From contig CM072808.1 in the NCBI GenBank assembly GCA_037013495.1, positions 8,533,319-8,597,318 of the forward strand: a stretch of DNA of 64,000 nucleotides, written 5' to 3'. Source of the stretch: Hippophae tibetana (Eukaryota > Streptophyta > Magnoliopsida > Rosales > Elaeagnaceae). The first letter of the stretch is position 1. Every line of letters starts with the position of its first letter. This document shows positions 22,506-33,410 of the stretch, piece by piece. A model generated the notes under the pieces. That model saw only the letters and a program-made list of their open reading frames with translations, did not search any database and had not been told where the DNA came from. The position numbers and the translations under genes were made by a program.

Positions 22506-22779
22506 AAGGCATTCTCCTCTAAAATATTTCCTCACTAACGATAACTTCCTTTTCTTATTCACTTTAATATTTTTATCCTTCTCTCTCTTCTTTTGATCCA
22601 CTTTTTTCTTTTCATTCAACTCTTCTTTTTCACTTAACTTTTATGTTCACTCAACTTTTCTTTTTACTTTATCTCTCAAATATTTCCTTACTAATTGCAA
22701 CCTCCATCTCTTTTTCACAATTATCTCTCTTTTCTTCACTCTCTTTTTTTTCTCTCAATATCATTCTTTTTACTCTCTT
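22506..22779 (-). pseudogene. Family A charged spacer fragment
   Basis: On the minus strand this is a run of lysine/glutamate-rich codons (KKEYDIEREKKESEEKRD), the same low-complexity spacer seen between gag/protease and RT in family A at 29580-30120. It is cut by the solo LTR at 22780 and resumes at 24395, which ties the two sides together. Confidence 0.65.
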
Positions 22780-24394
22780 TGTAAAATTTATGAGTATTGG
22801 CGATATTCATGAACAAAATATTTATGTGTAATTTAGTTTCTAGGCACATTTTCAAGATAGTTATTCAAGACAAATAAACTTTTGAGCTTCAAATCAATAT
22901 ATTTGAGATATATACTTGTCCTTATGCATGTTAGAATACTTATTATAAACTTAGGAATATTTTGTATATACATTAGTCGATCAATCAAGTATTGAGTCAA
23001 TTGATTGAATGGGTTAGATTGATCATGTTTGATCTATTTTCTCTTCAATTTTTTATTAATCATTTCTGGATCGATTGCAAAAGATTTTGATCGATTGAAC
23101 CTATTTTAGATTGATCGAGTGCATAAGTAATTTTCAATTTAATATATGTACTTAAATTTGAGTCATTTTAGGAAATTACCACTTAGTCTTTTCTTTAATA
23201 TGCTCCAATGTTTTACAATATGTCCTAAAAGTAGGCTAAGATATAGCCTAAATTATAGGCTAAAATATAAGATAATATTTAGGCTAAAATATTAGATAGG
23301 TTATAGTGTAACTTATAGGATTTATAAGATAATGTATAGGCTAAAATATAGGATAAAATACATGCTAAAATATTGGATAAGATATAACCTAAATTATAGC
23401 TTAAGAGATAACCTAAAATCTCAATGAAACTACTTAAAAAAACCTTTATTTAAATAAGAATCTTCTTGATTAATGAGTATTAGTGATCATATTTGTAATA
23501 GGAAATATATTTATCAATTATCTAGGATTAGGGTTTTAATTTTTCATATAAATAAAACTAATTTCTCATTGTTTCAAATAACCACATTTCTTCTATTCAT
23601 GTTGTGTTTTCTCTCGCAAAACATTTTTAAAAAATAATATCATATTTTGTTAGGCATTAATCTATCAAATATTGATTGTTGTGTTTGATTGATTAATAAG
23701 CCTATTTAATTTATGATATTTTGAATATATATTGATATAACTTCTTCTTTATTATGATTTTGACTGCTTGTATCAAAGAATTTTCTATGTAATATTGTAA
23801 TTATTTGATTTGATTATTTAACTTTAAAAAAACTATTTGTATTGAACATGTGCTTAATTTGCTTATTCTGGGTTGCTAGATGATTTAAACTTAGTTGATA
23901 TATTCTTTAATATTCTAGCTATGGTTATTCATTATTGAATCTAATCTAGGTCACACTTTGAACTTGTGTTATTGTGCTAACTTTTTAGGTACTGGTTGAA
24001 TGAGTTTGATTGCTTATGTTACTCAAGTTGTCAGAATGTTGGTCTAGATCAAAACACCTTTCTTCTGGAAATTATGAAGGAAAGCATCAGCTTATAAGTA
24101 GATTAATTGGGAGATCATGGAGGGTAGTCTAAGTTCTAGCCTTGTAATTGAACTTTATTTTCATAGTGGACAATTAGATAGTTCGGTGGACTTGTGGTTT
24201 TCCTCTTAGGTCATTGGCGTGATCTATGTTGTTTTCACCTAAAATATCATGTATCAAATCTTTATTTATTTATACTTTATTTTATTTACACACGATTACA
24301 TGTCTTGCTATTTATGGATTATTAATTTGGATTAATTTGATTAATTACCTACTTACCTCATCTAGTTAATTAGATTCGTAACTAAACACTTTCA
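22780..24394 (+). mobile_element. Solo LTR of copia family D, with CTCTT target duplication
   Basis: It starts TGTAAAATTTATGAG and ends ...AACTAAACACTTTCA. It matches the LTRs of the complete family D element at 40485-45572 in reverse ('attggcgatattcatgaa', 'catagtgga', 'gatagttcggtgga', 'ttttcacctaaa'). The 5 bp on each side are identical: CTCTT at 22775-22779 and 24395-24399. There is no internal region, so it is a recombined solo LTR. It is longer than its relatives because of a minisatellite at 23225-23430. Confidence 0.88.
23225..23430 (+). repeat. ATAGGCTAAAATATA minisatellite inside solo LTR
   Basis: About ten imperfect units of 'ataggctaaaatata(ag/gg)ata' with a 17-35-bp period. The family D LTRs at 40485 and 44299 lack it, so it expanded in this copy. 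Confidence 0.8.
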
Positions 24395-25118
24395 CTCTTG
24401 GTTTATATGAAATTCTTTTTTCTATTAGGCTCTTTTTATAACTCAATCTCTTATTTTATTAATTCTCTTTCTATTTTTAACTCAATCACTCTCTCCTTTA
24501 ACTGTACTTGATCTTCATGCAATTGTTTTGGGGTAAGTGGCCTAATTGTAGTCATTTGTTATTAATGAAAAATGAGTACCTATTGGTGTATTCATCATGA
24601 GTTGGTTGCTAATATCGTTACCATGGTCTCCCCTAAGAATATGAGTTGTTTCCATTGTAGCCACATCACATATAATTCCATCTTCATACCTCCCTATTGA
24701 GAAGGTCACCTATACTTGTTTGTCTATCTTTACTTGCCTATAATAATTCATCCATGGTAGCTCAGATATTGAAAAGTAATCAAATCTAACTTTTCTACCA
24801 TGAGAATGCTAGCAAAATTAGCATATTAACACCCATTAATTTTTATGCTACATACTTTACAATTGACATAATCTAGTGTAAACACATGTTTACAACTTGT
24901 AAAAAAAACTAGATTTTTTCCTTTTTCGTTTGAATATTCACCCCAGATTTTGTCTCTCTTCTCCTTTTTCCCTTTCCTCCCTCTTTTTTCCTTCTATTGT
25001 TTTTTTCCAAGTTCTAAATCAGAATAGAATATAATATAAAGGAAAAAAATTATAAACAAGAAATAATAAACAAAAAAGGATAGATTAACTTAATTAGAGC
25101 CATACTTTGTTACCAAAT
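24395..25118 (-). pseudogene. Family A leader, protease end and charged spacer (first copy)
   Basis: Read from 25118 leftward: primer site 'tttggtaacaaagtatgg', an A/G-rich leader, then without any gag the end of the protease. The flap/linker text GDLLNREV..., NGNNSYS, and in a shifted frame the LGRPW-like motif near 24625 are readable, then the charged spacer up to 24400. The whole block recurs at 25829-26520. Gag has been deleted in both copies. Confidence 0.65.
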
Positions 25119-25828
25119 GATACAAACCTCACCTAAAGAAGTGAGACCTAAAGATCAATGTTGAGATCTTCACTAGCAACATTTTAAATCAGTTTATAAA
25201 GGTAAAGAGAATAAGGACAATAACCCGTTATTTATAACAAGATAAGAACCTTGGTTTCAAAGAATGGTGTTTTAGATGCCACACCCAAGAACATGGGGAG
25301 ATGTGAGTGATAAATCTAGGATGAATGCCACAATATTTCTCTTGATAATTTTTTAAAAGTTCTCAAAGGAATCAAGGAGAAAAACTCTCATTAAAATTAT
25401 ATTCAAAGTTGGTTGATTTTAATTAAAACCTTACATAGGTATTTATAGAGTCTAAAATATAACATAAACCTAGCTAATACAACATAAATATAAAACTCTA
25501 AATTATTGTTAGAAATTGAATATCAAATCCTATGAAATAAAGTAAATATTAGACATACTAAATAAACTATGAAACTAGAAATATAGTCATTTGGTAGATT
25601 ATTGAGCAATGATTGAAAGTCATTGATTGTAACGCATTGAGTCAGCCTGGTAATGCAATATGTTTTTCCTTAATTGGGTATGAGATGGAAATTATATAGA
25701 GAATATTATGATAACTACTCAATGAAAGTTTCATAATTCAAAATTTAGTTGGTCATCATGCCTAAGCAGTCCAATTAACTTGTAATTATGCCTATACCTG
25801 CTCCATGGATGATTGTGCTACTCTTAAT
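25119..25828 (-). repeat. Family A internal LTR, 5'-truncated
   Basis: It ends GTTTGTATCA at 25119 on the minus strand and lacks about 60-110 bp at the U3 start. It is followed leftward by its own primer site, so it behaves as a 5' LTR for the block to its left and as a 3' LTR for the block to its right. Confidence 0.8.
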
Positions 25829-26520
25829 TCTCTTTATATTTTTAAATCAATCTCTCTTTTTTATAATCACTTAATTTCTCTTTTAATTGTACTTGATCTT
25901 TATGCCCTTATTTTGAGGTAAATGGCATAAGTGTAATTCGTTTGTTGTTAATGACAAATGAGTACCTATTAGTGTATTCATTATGAGTTGCTTGTTGTTA
26001 TTGTTGCCATGGTCTCCCCAAAAGAATATGAGCTGTTTCCATTAGAACCACATCATACATAACCCCATCTTCATACCTCCATATTGAGAAGGTCACCCAC
26101 ACTTGTTTGTCTATCTTTACTTTCTCATAATCATTCATCCTTGGTAGCTCATTCACTTTGATGTTGAAAAGTTATCAAATTTAACCTTTTCTCCATGAGA
26201 GCGCTAGAAAAATTAGCTTCTTGGTACCCATTAATTTTTATGCTACATATTCTACCATTGGCATAACATCTAGTATAAAACATGTTTACAACTTGAAAAA
26301 AACAAACTAACAATTAGATCTTTTTTTTAATATTCACCACCGAATTTTTTCTCTCTTTCTTTTCATTTTCTCTCTCTTTTTTCCTTCTCTCTTTTCCTCA
26401 TGTTTTTTATCTTTCTTTTTTTAAGTGCATTAGATCAACAAATAATATAAAGGAAACAAAATTATAAACAAGAAATAAATAAAAGATTAACCTAGTTTAG
26501 AGCCTTGCTATGATACCAAA
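25829..26520 (-). pseudogene. Family A leader, protease end and charged spacer (second copy)
   Basis: It has the same order and sequence as 24395-25118: primer site 'tttggtatcatagcaagg' (26503-26520), leader, protease end ('atggtctcccca' region), charged spacer. Divergence from the first copy looks like roughly 15 percent. RT and integrase are absent. Confidence 0.65.
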
Positions 26521-27343
26521 TGTTTTGAACCTCACCTAAAGAAGTGAGGCTCGAAGATCAATTTTAAGATCTTTAGTAGGAATGTTCTAAATCAATTTAT
26601 AAAGATAAATAAAATAAGGGCCATGATCCGCTATCTATAACAAGATAGGAACCTTGGTATCAAAGAACGATGTTTTAGATGTGACACTCAAGAACATTTG
26701 AGAGATGTGAGTGATAAGTCTAGGATGAATGCCACAAGATTTATTTTGATAAGTTCGATAAGAGTTCTCAACAGGACAAAAGAGAAAAACTCTCATTAAA
26801 TTTATATTCAAAGTTGGTTGATTTCAATTAAAACCTCACATAGGTGTTTATAGACTCTAAAACATAACATAAACCCTAGTTAATAAAACATAAATATAAA
26901 ACTCTAAATTACTGTTGGAAATTGAATATCAAATCATATGAAATAAAGTAAATATTAGATATACCAAATAAACTATGAAACTAAGAAATGTAATTATTTG
27001 ATAGATTTTTGGGCACTGATTGAAAGCTATAGATGACCTAGTAAATTGGTGAATTACAATAGTTTTTTCGATTTCAATATTTTAACTGATTGTGTCAGCT
27101 TTTTGTAATGTAATTTTTTTTCTTAATTGGATATCAAATGGAAAATATATAGCAAACATACTAACAATTGTTTAATGAAAGTTTCTTATTTGGAATTTAT
27201 TTGTTCATTCATTTTACTTCATGCCCAAGTTGTCCAAATAATGTAATTGTGTCCATAATTGCTCCATGGACAATTGAGTTAATCTTGATTAATTGATCAA
27301 CTTGGAATGTACTATGGAATCTTTGGTGATGCTTCTCGATCCG
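26521..27343 (-). repeat. Family A outer 5' LTR, 823 bp
   Basis: It starts CGGATCGAGAAGCATC (TGG decayed to CGG) at 27343 and ends CAAAACA at 26521, directly followed by a primer site. It forms an inverted repeat with the LTR at 27419-28236. Confidence 0.85.
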
Positions 27344-27418
27344 CATTAGGGTTTTGGTGCTTCCATGATGTAATGTTCATAGCAGGTGGTACTGTGGAAC
27401 TTTTTGTCACTTTTGATA

Positions 27419-28236
27419 TGGATTGAGGAGCATCACTAAAAATTCAATGGTACATTTCAAGTATGTAAATTAATCAAGAATAACTCAATGGGCCATGAAG
27501 CAAGTATGGGCATAATGACAAGTTATTTGGACTACTTGGGCATGAAGTAAAATGAATGAACAAATAAAATCCAAACTTGGAAAGTTTCTTTGACCATTTG
27601 TTAGTATATTCATTATATATTTTCCATCCAATAGTCAATGGAGGTGAAACAATACGGGTTACAAAGCTGGCTTAGTAAATGGGCTACAATAATGACAGAG
27701 TTAAAATTTTCGTAATTCGAAAGTTTACTAGGTCAAAAATGGATTCCAATCCATGTCTAAGAATATACCAAATAATTACCTTTAAGTTTTATAGTTTATT
27801 TGGTAGGTCGTATATTTAATAATCCAAATTATACCAAATAATCCAAATAATCCAAATTTTAATAATTATGTTTTATTAGCTAGGGTTTATGTTATATTTT
27901 AAAGTCTATAAATACTTATGTAAGGTTTTAATTAAGAAACTAACTTTGAATATAATTTAATGAGTGTTATTCTCTTTAGTTCCTTTGATACTTTGTATCT
28001 AACTTATCAAGATCAATCTTATGGCGTTCAAAGTTTGACCTATCACCCATATCTCTCCAATATTCTTGAGTGTGGAATCTACCCTACCCTTCTTTAATAC
28101 CAAGGTTCCTATCATGTTATAGATAGTGGGTTGTGGTCCTCATTTACTTTATCTTTCCAACTTGATTTTGAATTTTACTAATAAAGATATCAACATTGAT
28201 CTTCGAGTCTCACTTTTTTAGGTGATGTTCGTATCC
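27419..28236 (+). repeat. Family A 5' LTR, 818 bp
   Basis: It starts TGGATTGAGGAGCATC and ends GTTCGTATCC, followed at once by the primer site. A TATA box TATAAATA is at 27907-27914. Confidence 0.88.
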
Positions 28237-28254
28237 TTTGGTATCAGAACAAGG
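28237..28254 (+). other. Primer-binding site, initiator-Met type
   Basis: 'tttggtatcagaacaagg' directly follows the 5' LTR. Confidence 0.85.
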
Positions 28255-28985
28255 CTCTAATTTAGGTTTAGCTATCCCTTTATTTTCATTTCTTGTTGTT
28301 TATTTTCATATCATTTTCTTATCTTCTTAATTATTGCTCTAATTTATTGAAAAAAAGAAAAATACTATTGTTGTTATTAAGAAAAAGATCAAAAAATTGA
28401 TCCTAGTTGAATTAATACTTGCTATCCAAGTTTGAAATCAAAAAATAAAATAAAAGGAATCATATTTTGGCCAAGCAAGAGAAGAAAAGAAAGATCTTGG
28501 AAATATTTCCAAATAGAGATGATTTATTTCGTATTTTAACTTTTATAAATTGATTATTTGTTCCTTTCCTTATTCTTATTCTCTTCCCTTTTTTTCTTTA
28601 GTTTCCATATCCTTCTTTCTTTCCCTACATATACTTTCCTTTTGCACTATTATCCAATGTTCTTTATAAATTTTAAAAACACAAAAAAATGCAAAACAAA
28701 ATTTTCCTTTTATTCTAACTGTGTGTTTAATTTGTGTGGCTTGCATTGTTTCAAGTTCATATTTGATTGAGTTTAATTTATTTCAATAAAGAACCTAAAG
28801 AGAGGACTTAATTAAGGTTATAAGTAGGAGTATGAGTGGCACGAAAGGGAGTGTAAAATGAGAGGAGTGTGATTAACACTAAATCTAACTATTTTGTGTT
28901 CTAGTATCTTGTTCTAATTACCATGTCTTCAGAATGATCCTCAAACAAAGAAGTAGGTACTAACCCAACTTTTCAACTCAATACA
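28255..28985 (+). other. Untranslated leader of family A element
   Basis: AT-rich leader between primer site and gag, with no gene. The open frame at 28558-28770 is T-rich low complexity and has no counterpart in other copies. Confidence 0.6.
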
Positions 28986-29560
28986 ATGGCACGAGAGATG
29001 AATTGGTTATGAGAAGACCTTTTGGAATAATTTTAGAAACAAGATTATGTAATGAAAGAATTGAATGAGAGGATCTCCATAACAAGAATGCCAATAAGGC
29101 ACATACATATGGATGACTTTGATGACCAAGAAGGTGACAATGAGTATAAAAGGGGACTATGGTTGAATGCAAGGCATGTGTAGATTTTTTCCAATAGGGA
29201 AACATGGAAGAGGCCACATGAGGGAACCAAGGTGGAAAGAACTTGAGCCACATCAAGATGAAGATTCCATCTTTCCAAGGAAAAAATGATCCTAAAGTTA
29301 ATATAGAATGAGAGTAAAAGATTGATTTGGTGTTTGATTATCATAACTATTGTGAATTGAAGAAGGATAAAGTGGCTACATTGCATTCATTGATTATGCT
29401 ATTACTTGGTGGGATCAACTTGTTTTGAGTAGGAGAAGATAAGATCTATTAACACATGGAGAGAGATGAAGATTGTTATGAGAATGCGGTTCATTCCAAG
29501 TGACTACCACCTTGATTTGTTTCAAAAGTTGGAAAAGAAACAGTCTAAAAGAGCCCTACC
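28986..29560 (+). pseudogene. Ty3/gypsy gag
   Basis: The reading begins at ATG 28986 (MARE.NWL) and passes a stop within ten codons. Recognisable capsid text lies at 29250-29540: KIPSFQGKNDPKV (with the second part in another frame), DLVFDYHNYCELKKDKVATLH, DYAITWWDQLVLSRRR and TWREMKIVMRMRFIPS. These correspond in order to the plant retrotransposon gag capsid domain. Several stops and frame shifts break it. The minus-strand frames 28978-29386 are shadows of it. Confidence 0.88.
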
Positions 29561-29579
29561 TCAATGAGATTTTCTACTT

Positions 29580-30120
29580 GAAGATATTAGTGATCATCAT
29601 AATATAGTAAACAAGCACATCGATCACTTATTTCCAAAAAGAGTGAGCAAGTATAAAAAAGAGAGAGTTATAAAAAAGAGTGAATTCAAAAATAAAGAGA
29701 TTGAGTTGCAAAAAGAGTGTCATAGAAAAACAAAATTTAGCTGTAACAAGAGAGTTATAAAAAAATAGAATGAGCTAGAGATAGAGAGGGAGTTGAAAAA
29801 AAGTGTGATTAAAGAAAAAAAGATATTGAGTTGCAAAAAAAGTGTAATAGGAAAAAAAACATTTCAGTTGCAATAAGAGAATGACCAAAAAAGAGAGATT
29901 CAGTTACAAGGAGAGTGTGAGCTAAAAAAATTGATTAACAAAAAGAGTGCTAAAAAATAGAGAATGAGTCAAAAAAGGAGAGAAAGAAAAAAAAGTGTGA
30001 TCTACAAGAAGATAAGAATGAAAAAAAGAGTGAAGAAAAAGAGATGCTTGATAAGAGAGATACAAAAGAGAGTGAAAAAGACAAAAAATTCAACTAACAA
30101 AAATAGTTTTACTTTGCCTA
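29580..30120 (+). repeat. Low-complexity Lys/Glu spacer of family A
   Basis: 'aaaaagagtgag', 'agagattgagttgcaaaaagagtg' and related units repeat irregularly over 540 bp; translated, they give a run of K, E, S and C residues. In intact relatives such a charged spacer lies between protease and RT. Here it joins gag directly to the 3' end of the internal region. Confidence 0.7.
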
Positions 30121-30365
30121 GTGTTGTACCCCTTTTGTAGAACTTGAAAGTTATACAGAAGGGTGATTTTATTGGAGTTGAGAAACACATTAGTGTCATA
30201 GGGGTCAAGAATCCACTATATTATATATTTGGGACAATAATTTCAAAGTTGCTTGCAGAGATATTAGTAAGTTATGCACTTGAATCATCCTTCGTGACAA
30301 AGGCAATCCCCAACATTACAATAAAGATTTGAGGATGGATCTTTTTGAGGAAAGGGAGAACAATG
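30121..30365 (+). pseudogene. 3' internal end and polypurine tract of family A
   Basis: The frame 30144-30332 ends in LESSFVTKAIPNITIK, the same family peptide as at 8454-8597. A purine-rich tract at 30347-30358 (gaggaaagggag) primes plus-strand synthesis next to the LTR. Confidence 0.7.
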
Positions 30366-31189
30366 TGGATCAAAGAGCATCACCAAAGATTCCAAAGTAC
30401 ATTTCAAGTATGTCAATTAATCAAGAATAACTCAATGGACTATGGAGAAAGTATGGGCATAATTATAAGTTATTTGGACTACTTGGGCATGAAGTAAAAC
30501 GAGTGACCAAATAAAATCCAAAATTGGAAAGTTTCATTGAACATCTATTAGTATATTCATCATATCCTTTCCATCTAATATTCAATTGAGGTTAAACAAA
30601 GTGATTTACAAATTTGACTCAATGGGCTACAATAATGAAAAAGATAGAATTTTCATACTTCAAAAGTTTACTAGGTCAAAAAGGGATTTCAATCAATTTC
30701 CAAGAATATGCCAAATAATTACCTTTCTTAGTTTTATTGTTTATTTGATAAGTCTAATATTTATTTTATTTTATAGGATTTTATATTCAATTTCCAATAA
30801 TAATTTAGATTTTTAGATTTATGTTTTATTGGCTAGGGTTTTTGTTATATTTTAAAATCTATAAATACCTATGTAAGGTTTTAATTAAGAAACAAACTTT
30901 GAATATAATTTTAATGATAGTTGTTCTATTTTATTCCTTTGAGAACTTCTATCGAACTTATCAAGAGAAACCATGTGGCATTCAAAACTTGATTATCATT
31001 CCTATATTTCCTCTGTTCATGAGTGTGGTGTCTACCTTATCCTTCTTTGATACCCATTTTTGTATCTTGTTATAGATAATGGGTCTCAATCCTCGTTTTA
31101 TTTATATTTCAAACTTGATTTCAAACATTCCTAGTGGAGGTCTCAACATTGATCTTCGAGTCTCACTGTTTTAGGTGAGGTTCGTATCA
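30366..31189 (+). repeat. Family A 3' LTR, 824 bp, with TATA box
   Basis: It starts TGGATCAAAGAGCATC and ends GAGGTTCGTATCA. TATA box TATAAATA at 30860-30867. The open frames 30586-30816 and 30821-31075 lie inside the LTR and are not shared with the other copies. Confidence 0.88.
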
Positions 31190-31309
31190 ATGTTTTTGTC
31201 CCATATACCCAAAAATAGGTATAATAAATTTTTAATAACTTTTACTTATTCTTTGCACATATACCTAAAAATAGGGTCATACATATCATACTAAATTAGA
31301 TTGAGAAAT

Positions 31310-31505
31310 ATCACAATGATTTGGTAGCATTATACTAAACTGATATGATAAATATCATACTGATCTAGTAACATTATACTGAAATAATATGATATTATAC
31401 TAAACTAAACTGAATTGATATGTATCATACAGATATGGTACATTATATTGAACTGGTTTGATATCATACTGAGTTAGTAAACATTATATTGAGCTAAATT
31501 AGACC
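31310..31505 (+). repeat. CATTATACT... minisatellite
   Basis: About four imperfect units of roughly 45 bp, each with 'acattatactgaactgatatgatatcatac' elements (written in short pieces: 'acattatact', 'gatatgata', 'atcatact'). Confidence 0.65.
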
Positions 31506-32699
31506 AAATCTATTGGTTATGATGTCTTACCAAATAAAACTGAATACTCTGAATACTGAAAGAGAAGTACTTTAGTATTTTTAAAATATTTACTTAACTT
31601 GCAAACTTGTGTAAAAATATATATAATAAAACTGACTTAATCTCAAGTTAAATTTGCTTGCAAATTATCTTGCTTTTAGCTTGTTGGTTAGGAAAATAAA
31701 ATATATTATCATGGTAATTTTGTATTGGAAGTGCATTGAAAATAACATATGACATATTCTTAAAATTATTGTTAAATTAAGTGAATGTATTTTGAACTTT
31801 AGTGCTCAAAAATATAATAATAAAACCAACAAAATTTACTTGAATGTGAATGATGTTTTCAAGGATGCTATGAAATCTTTAGAAAAGAAAACATAGTATC
31901 ACTTCACAAACTTTCATTTAAATTAAGTATAGCTTGTAAAAGATAATTCTCTTGTTTTAATTCTATTGACTTATATACTAGTTGGTTCAACTGCTAAAAG
32001 AAAAATACGTTTTCATAACATGACTTGATGATAGACGCATAAAATGCATTGACATGAAACATGAAATTTTAAATTGAATATCACTAACTATTATAGTAAT
32101 GTTTTGGCATAAAAGTCAAACTATTAGACATAACTAATATGTTCTTCTAAAAAAATCTATTTTAACTGCCTTGAAAATGTCATATTCATATGCATGAACT
32201 AAAATTTTAGCCAAAGTTATATTTTCATAATTTTTATGATTTTACCATCAATGTGTAGAAGACAAGTTTTATAAGTTTAATTTTTATGATGTACATGTGT
32301 TATAATAAATTAAAAAGGGTTAAATTGATTACTTTATTTTTTAAACAAAGTTACAAAAAATGCCCTTAACTCTAATTTTTTTTTATGATACTAGACAAGG
32401 ATATTTTTGGTCTTTTCTATTCAAAATTAATGAGTAGCTTGTCCTCTACCTCTTCAATGGACATATGGCAAAAAAAAAAAAAAGGTTGAGCATGAGATGT
32501 TGAGGACATGTCTTCATGTGGGATTGCCTTTCCTAGTAGTATCCATATCTACCAAAACCAAAACCTTCCAATAGTGAGAAATATGAAAGCTCTTATGTTC
32601 TATTTCTACTTTCTCTCTTCTTAACACTACTAAGGAAAATTTCAACCTTTAGAAATAGGATTTCTTCAATTCCCCAACAGGAATTCAAACTACCCTTCA

Positions 32700-33410
32700 A
32701 GTTATATTGGTATGTATACAAAGCTTTCGTCATTTTCTTCCTTTTGATTATAATTTTGATTGAAAAATGAAAATTTTAAACAATGAATTAGATTTTGGGA
32801 ATTATATTTTTGAAAATATATGGATGTATATTTTATCACAAATTTTACAGTTTATAATTCTGAGTTTTTTGTGCAAAGTTATACCTATTTAAATGCGGGT
32901 TGTTTTATGAAAGTCAAGCTAGAAGAACCCTCGGTATTTTTGTTATTCGAAATAGTTATATAGATTGGAATTGAGTAAATTATTTATTTTTTTATATTTT
33001 TACATGTATAGTTTTGGAAACATTTTTGTGATTTGTAATTTCAAATTTTCTAGACAAAGTTATGCTCGTTTAACCAAGGATATGTCAAGTAAGATTGGTG
33101 CTAGGAATATTGTTTGGAACCGAATCGGTAATTTTGTTATTTGAAATATTTTCACTGATTGGATTTGGATTATTTATATCTTGTTTTAAATCTTTAGATG
33201 TCTAGTTTAATATGGATTTTATGGCGTGTTATTCTAAGTTTTTAAAACAAATTTATAGTAAATTAACTAAAGGTATGTTTTGTTGAAATTGTGTTGAATT
33301 TTTTTTTAAAACTAATCAATATTATTTGGATTGAAAGGATTTTCCTTATGATATATGAGTGCTTGATAAATTTAAAGATTGAAATGACTAGTTTTTTGTA
33401 TTTTTTTATA
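32700..33410 (+). repeat. ~185-bp diverged tandem units
   Basis: Units begin with 'aaagttatacc' (32876), 'aaagttatgctc' (33056) and 'aaatttatagta' (33249), with a weaker one at about 32699. Each then carries 'ggat(t/a)tg...tatttttgttattcgaaat' type text. Three to four units have strongly diverged. Confidence 0.55.

Larger units (their letters stand above)
7349..27343 (-). mobile_element. Family A gypsy element, minus strand, carrying nested insertions
   Basis: Family A LTRs (start TGGATC, end GTTCGTATCA or similar) flank this span: 3' LTR 7349-8453 and outermost 5' LTR 26521-27343. Its own internal sequence survives in pieces at 8454-8597, 22506-22779, 24395-25118 and 25829-26520, all in minus orientation and in the order expected if the family B element and a solo LTR had inserted into it. 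Family A is Ty3/gypsy, judged by the gag of the sister copy at 28986 and protease-end motifs here. RT and integrase are gone. That the pieces are one element is inferred from order and orientation. Confidence 0.65.
27419..31189 (+). mobile_element. Family A gypsy element, plus strand, pol deleted
   Basis: 5' LTR 27419-28236, primer site 28237, gag 28986-29560, charged spacer 29580-30120, 3' internal end 30240-30340, polypurine tract (gaggaaagggag) before 30366, 3' LTR 30366-31189. Protease, RT, RNase H and integrase are missing, so it could only have moved with proteins from another copy. No clear target duplication: the left flank ends 'tgata' and the right begins 'atgtt'. Confidence 0.88.

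Noticed and set aside
22643-22831. 62-codon hydrophobic open frame resembling a membrane peptide
   Set aside because: It is the complement of the Lys/Glu spacer (T-rich strand) and crosses into the solo LTR at 22780.
29045-29386. 113-codon minus-strand open frame
   Set aside because: Shadow of the plus-strand gypsy gag.
29580-30120. Repeated short units that might suggest a CRISPR or satellite array
   Set aside because: Units are irregular and code for a Lys/Glu spacer found in other family A copies; no constant repeat-spacer pattern.
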